Assembly: GCA_016184365.1 (NCBI GenBank)
Contig: JACPCW010000133.1
Span: 22,167-86,166, forward strand
Direction: 5' to 3'
Source: Candidatus Rokuibacteriota bacterium
GTDB taxonomy: Bacteria; Methylomirabilota; Methylomirabilia; Rokubacteriales; CSP1-6
DNA length: 64,000 nucleotides
A program made the position numbers and the translations under genes. A model generated the notes under the pieces. It saw only the letters and a program-made list of their open reading frames with translations. It was not told the DNA's origin and ran no database searches. The first letter of the stretch is position 1, and each line of letters opens with the position of its first letter. This document shows, in pieces, positions 63,656 through 64,000 of the stretch.

Positions 63656-64000
63656 ATGCAGAACATGGGCCGCCGATTCCGGGCGCTGCTGCGCGAAGAG
63701 GACTACGTCTTCACCGGCGGGATCTACTCGCCGCTCGACGCCCAGATCGCCGAGCGCGTGGGCATGAAGGCGATCTACATGAGCGGCTATTCCGTCGCCA
63801 TGGCCAACGGGTGGCCCGACATGGGCCTCCTGACGATGACGGAGATGACGCGGACGGCCTCGATGATCGCGACGGCCGTGTCGATCCCGATCATCGCCGA
63901 TGCCGACGACGGCTACGGCAACGCCCTGTCCACGATCCGCACGGTCCAGGAGTTCATCAAGACCGGCGTGGCCGGCGTGCACCTCGAGGATCAGCGGTTC
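63656..64000 (+). CDS. Isocitrate lyase/PEP mutase family enzyme, 5' part only
   Basis: 115 codons to the window edge; the gene runs on. TIM-barrel start: DYVFTGGIYSPLDAQIAERV, KAIYMSGYSVAMANG, then DADDGYGN (82-89, Mg2+ site) and VAGVHLEDQ (108-114). These are the shared motifs of isocitrate lyase, methylisocitrate lyase and PEP mutase; the catalytic loop (KKCGH-type) lies beyond the edge, so the enzyme class cannot be chosen. AAAGGAG ribosome site. In an operon with two Cys-rich peptides, opposite to LysR. Confidence 0.9.
   Translation, partial: MQNMGRRFRALLREEDYVFTGGIYSPLDAQIAERVGMKAIYMSGYSVAMANGWPDMGLLTMTEMTRTASMIATAVSIPIIADADDGYGNALSTIRTVQEFIKTGVAGVHLEDQRF

Noticed and set aside
1..64000. 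tRNA or rRNA genes, CRISPR array, insertion sequence or phage genes
   Set aside because: No cloverleaf with CCA-type 3' end, no regularly spaced identical repeats, and no transposase, integrase or capsid motifs were seen.

Overview
The window is high-GC (about two thirds or more G+C by eye), densely packed chromosomal DNA from a Gram-negative-type bacterium. The evidence is lipoprotein signals (LemA operon neighbourhood, small lipoproteins), Tat and Sec exported proteins, an NfeD/SPFH pair, a GreA and a LysR regulator. The gene mix is very rich in class III CoA-transferases, acyl-CoA dehydrogenases, enoyl-CoA hydratases, MaoC hydratases, an F420/flavin LLM oxidoreductase, a deoxyhypusine-synthase-like protein and a peptide-type ABC importer. 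That mix resembles uncultivated soil lineages such as Rokubacteria/Methylomirabilota or a high-GC proteobacterium. This placement is an inference and is not settled by any marker gene here. No rRNA, tRNA, CRISPR array, IS element or integrase gene was recognised.

Layout. 0.1-6.8 kb: dus, a PLP aldolase/racemase-fold gene with a tiny partner, a lemA-ygcG-ygcG2 operon, a double-hotdog hydratase and nfeD-SPFH. 7-10.6 kb: an accessory island with a lower-GC ankyrin lipoprotein followed by three toxin-antitoxin modules (HigBA-like, MazEF-like, HicAB-like) separated by attC-like folded sites, so it looks like an integrase-less cassette cluster. 10.7-15 kb: an operon of two acyl-CoA dehydrogenases, a CoA-transferase and an enoyl-CoA hydratase. 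15-17.2 kb: three consecutive DinB-like domains, the first fused to a zincin. 17.2-21.7 kb: LLM oxidoreductase/K+ channel pair, small lipoprotein, TM-helix channel, C39-like peptidase, zinc-ribbon peptide. 22-28.8 kb: a long minus-strand operon (MaoC, CitE-like lyase, 27-codon relic, AMP ligase, Tat solute-binding protein, two permeases) with a duplicated dppC fragment at its end. 28.8-35.7 kb: L-2-hydroxyglutarate oxidase, RibB with a dead RibA domain, a lone DGQHR/DndB-type protein, a zincin, an MFS carrier and a MaoC. 35.7-41.6 kb: a signalling operon (a five-GAF sensor kinase damaged in its sensor, a single-domain receiver, and a receiver-cyclase). 41.6-50.3 kb: a nucleotidyltransferase pair, NIPSNAP-type genes, a decayed VapBC, and two divergent CoA-metabolism operons sharing a palindromic operator. 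50.3-64 kb: small proteins, DHS-like enzyme, methyltransferase, M23 peptidase, PLP aminotransferase, hydrolases, deacetylase, aspartic protease, CoA-transferase, GreA, and at the right edge a LysR divergent from two paralogous Cys-rich peptides and an isocitrate-lyase-family enzyme cut by the window end.

Two window-wide signals stand out. First, more than a dozen genes have a TANNNT -10 box only 5-10 nt before the start codon and mostly no ribosome-binding site, which means leaderless transcripts appear to be a normal mode of expression. Second, several genes carry single-base frameshifts or deletions (2.6, 3.3, 5.36, 41.06, 44.1 and 58.25 kb); these are either indel errors in a draft assembly or real decay.
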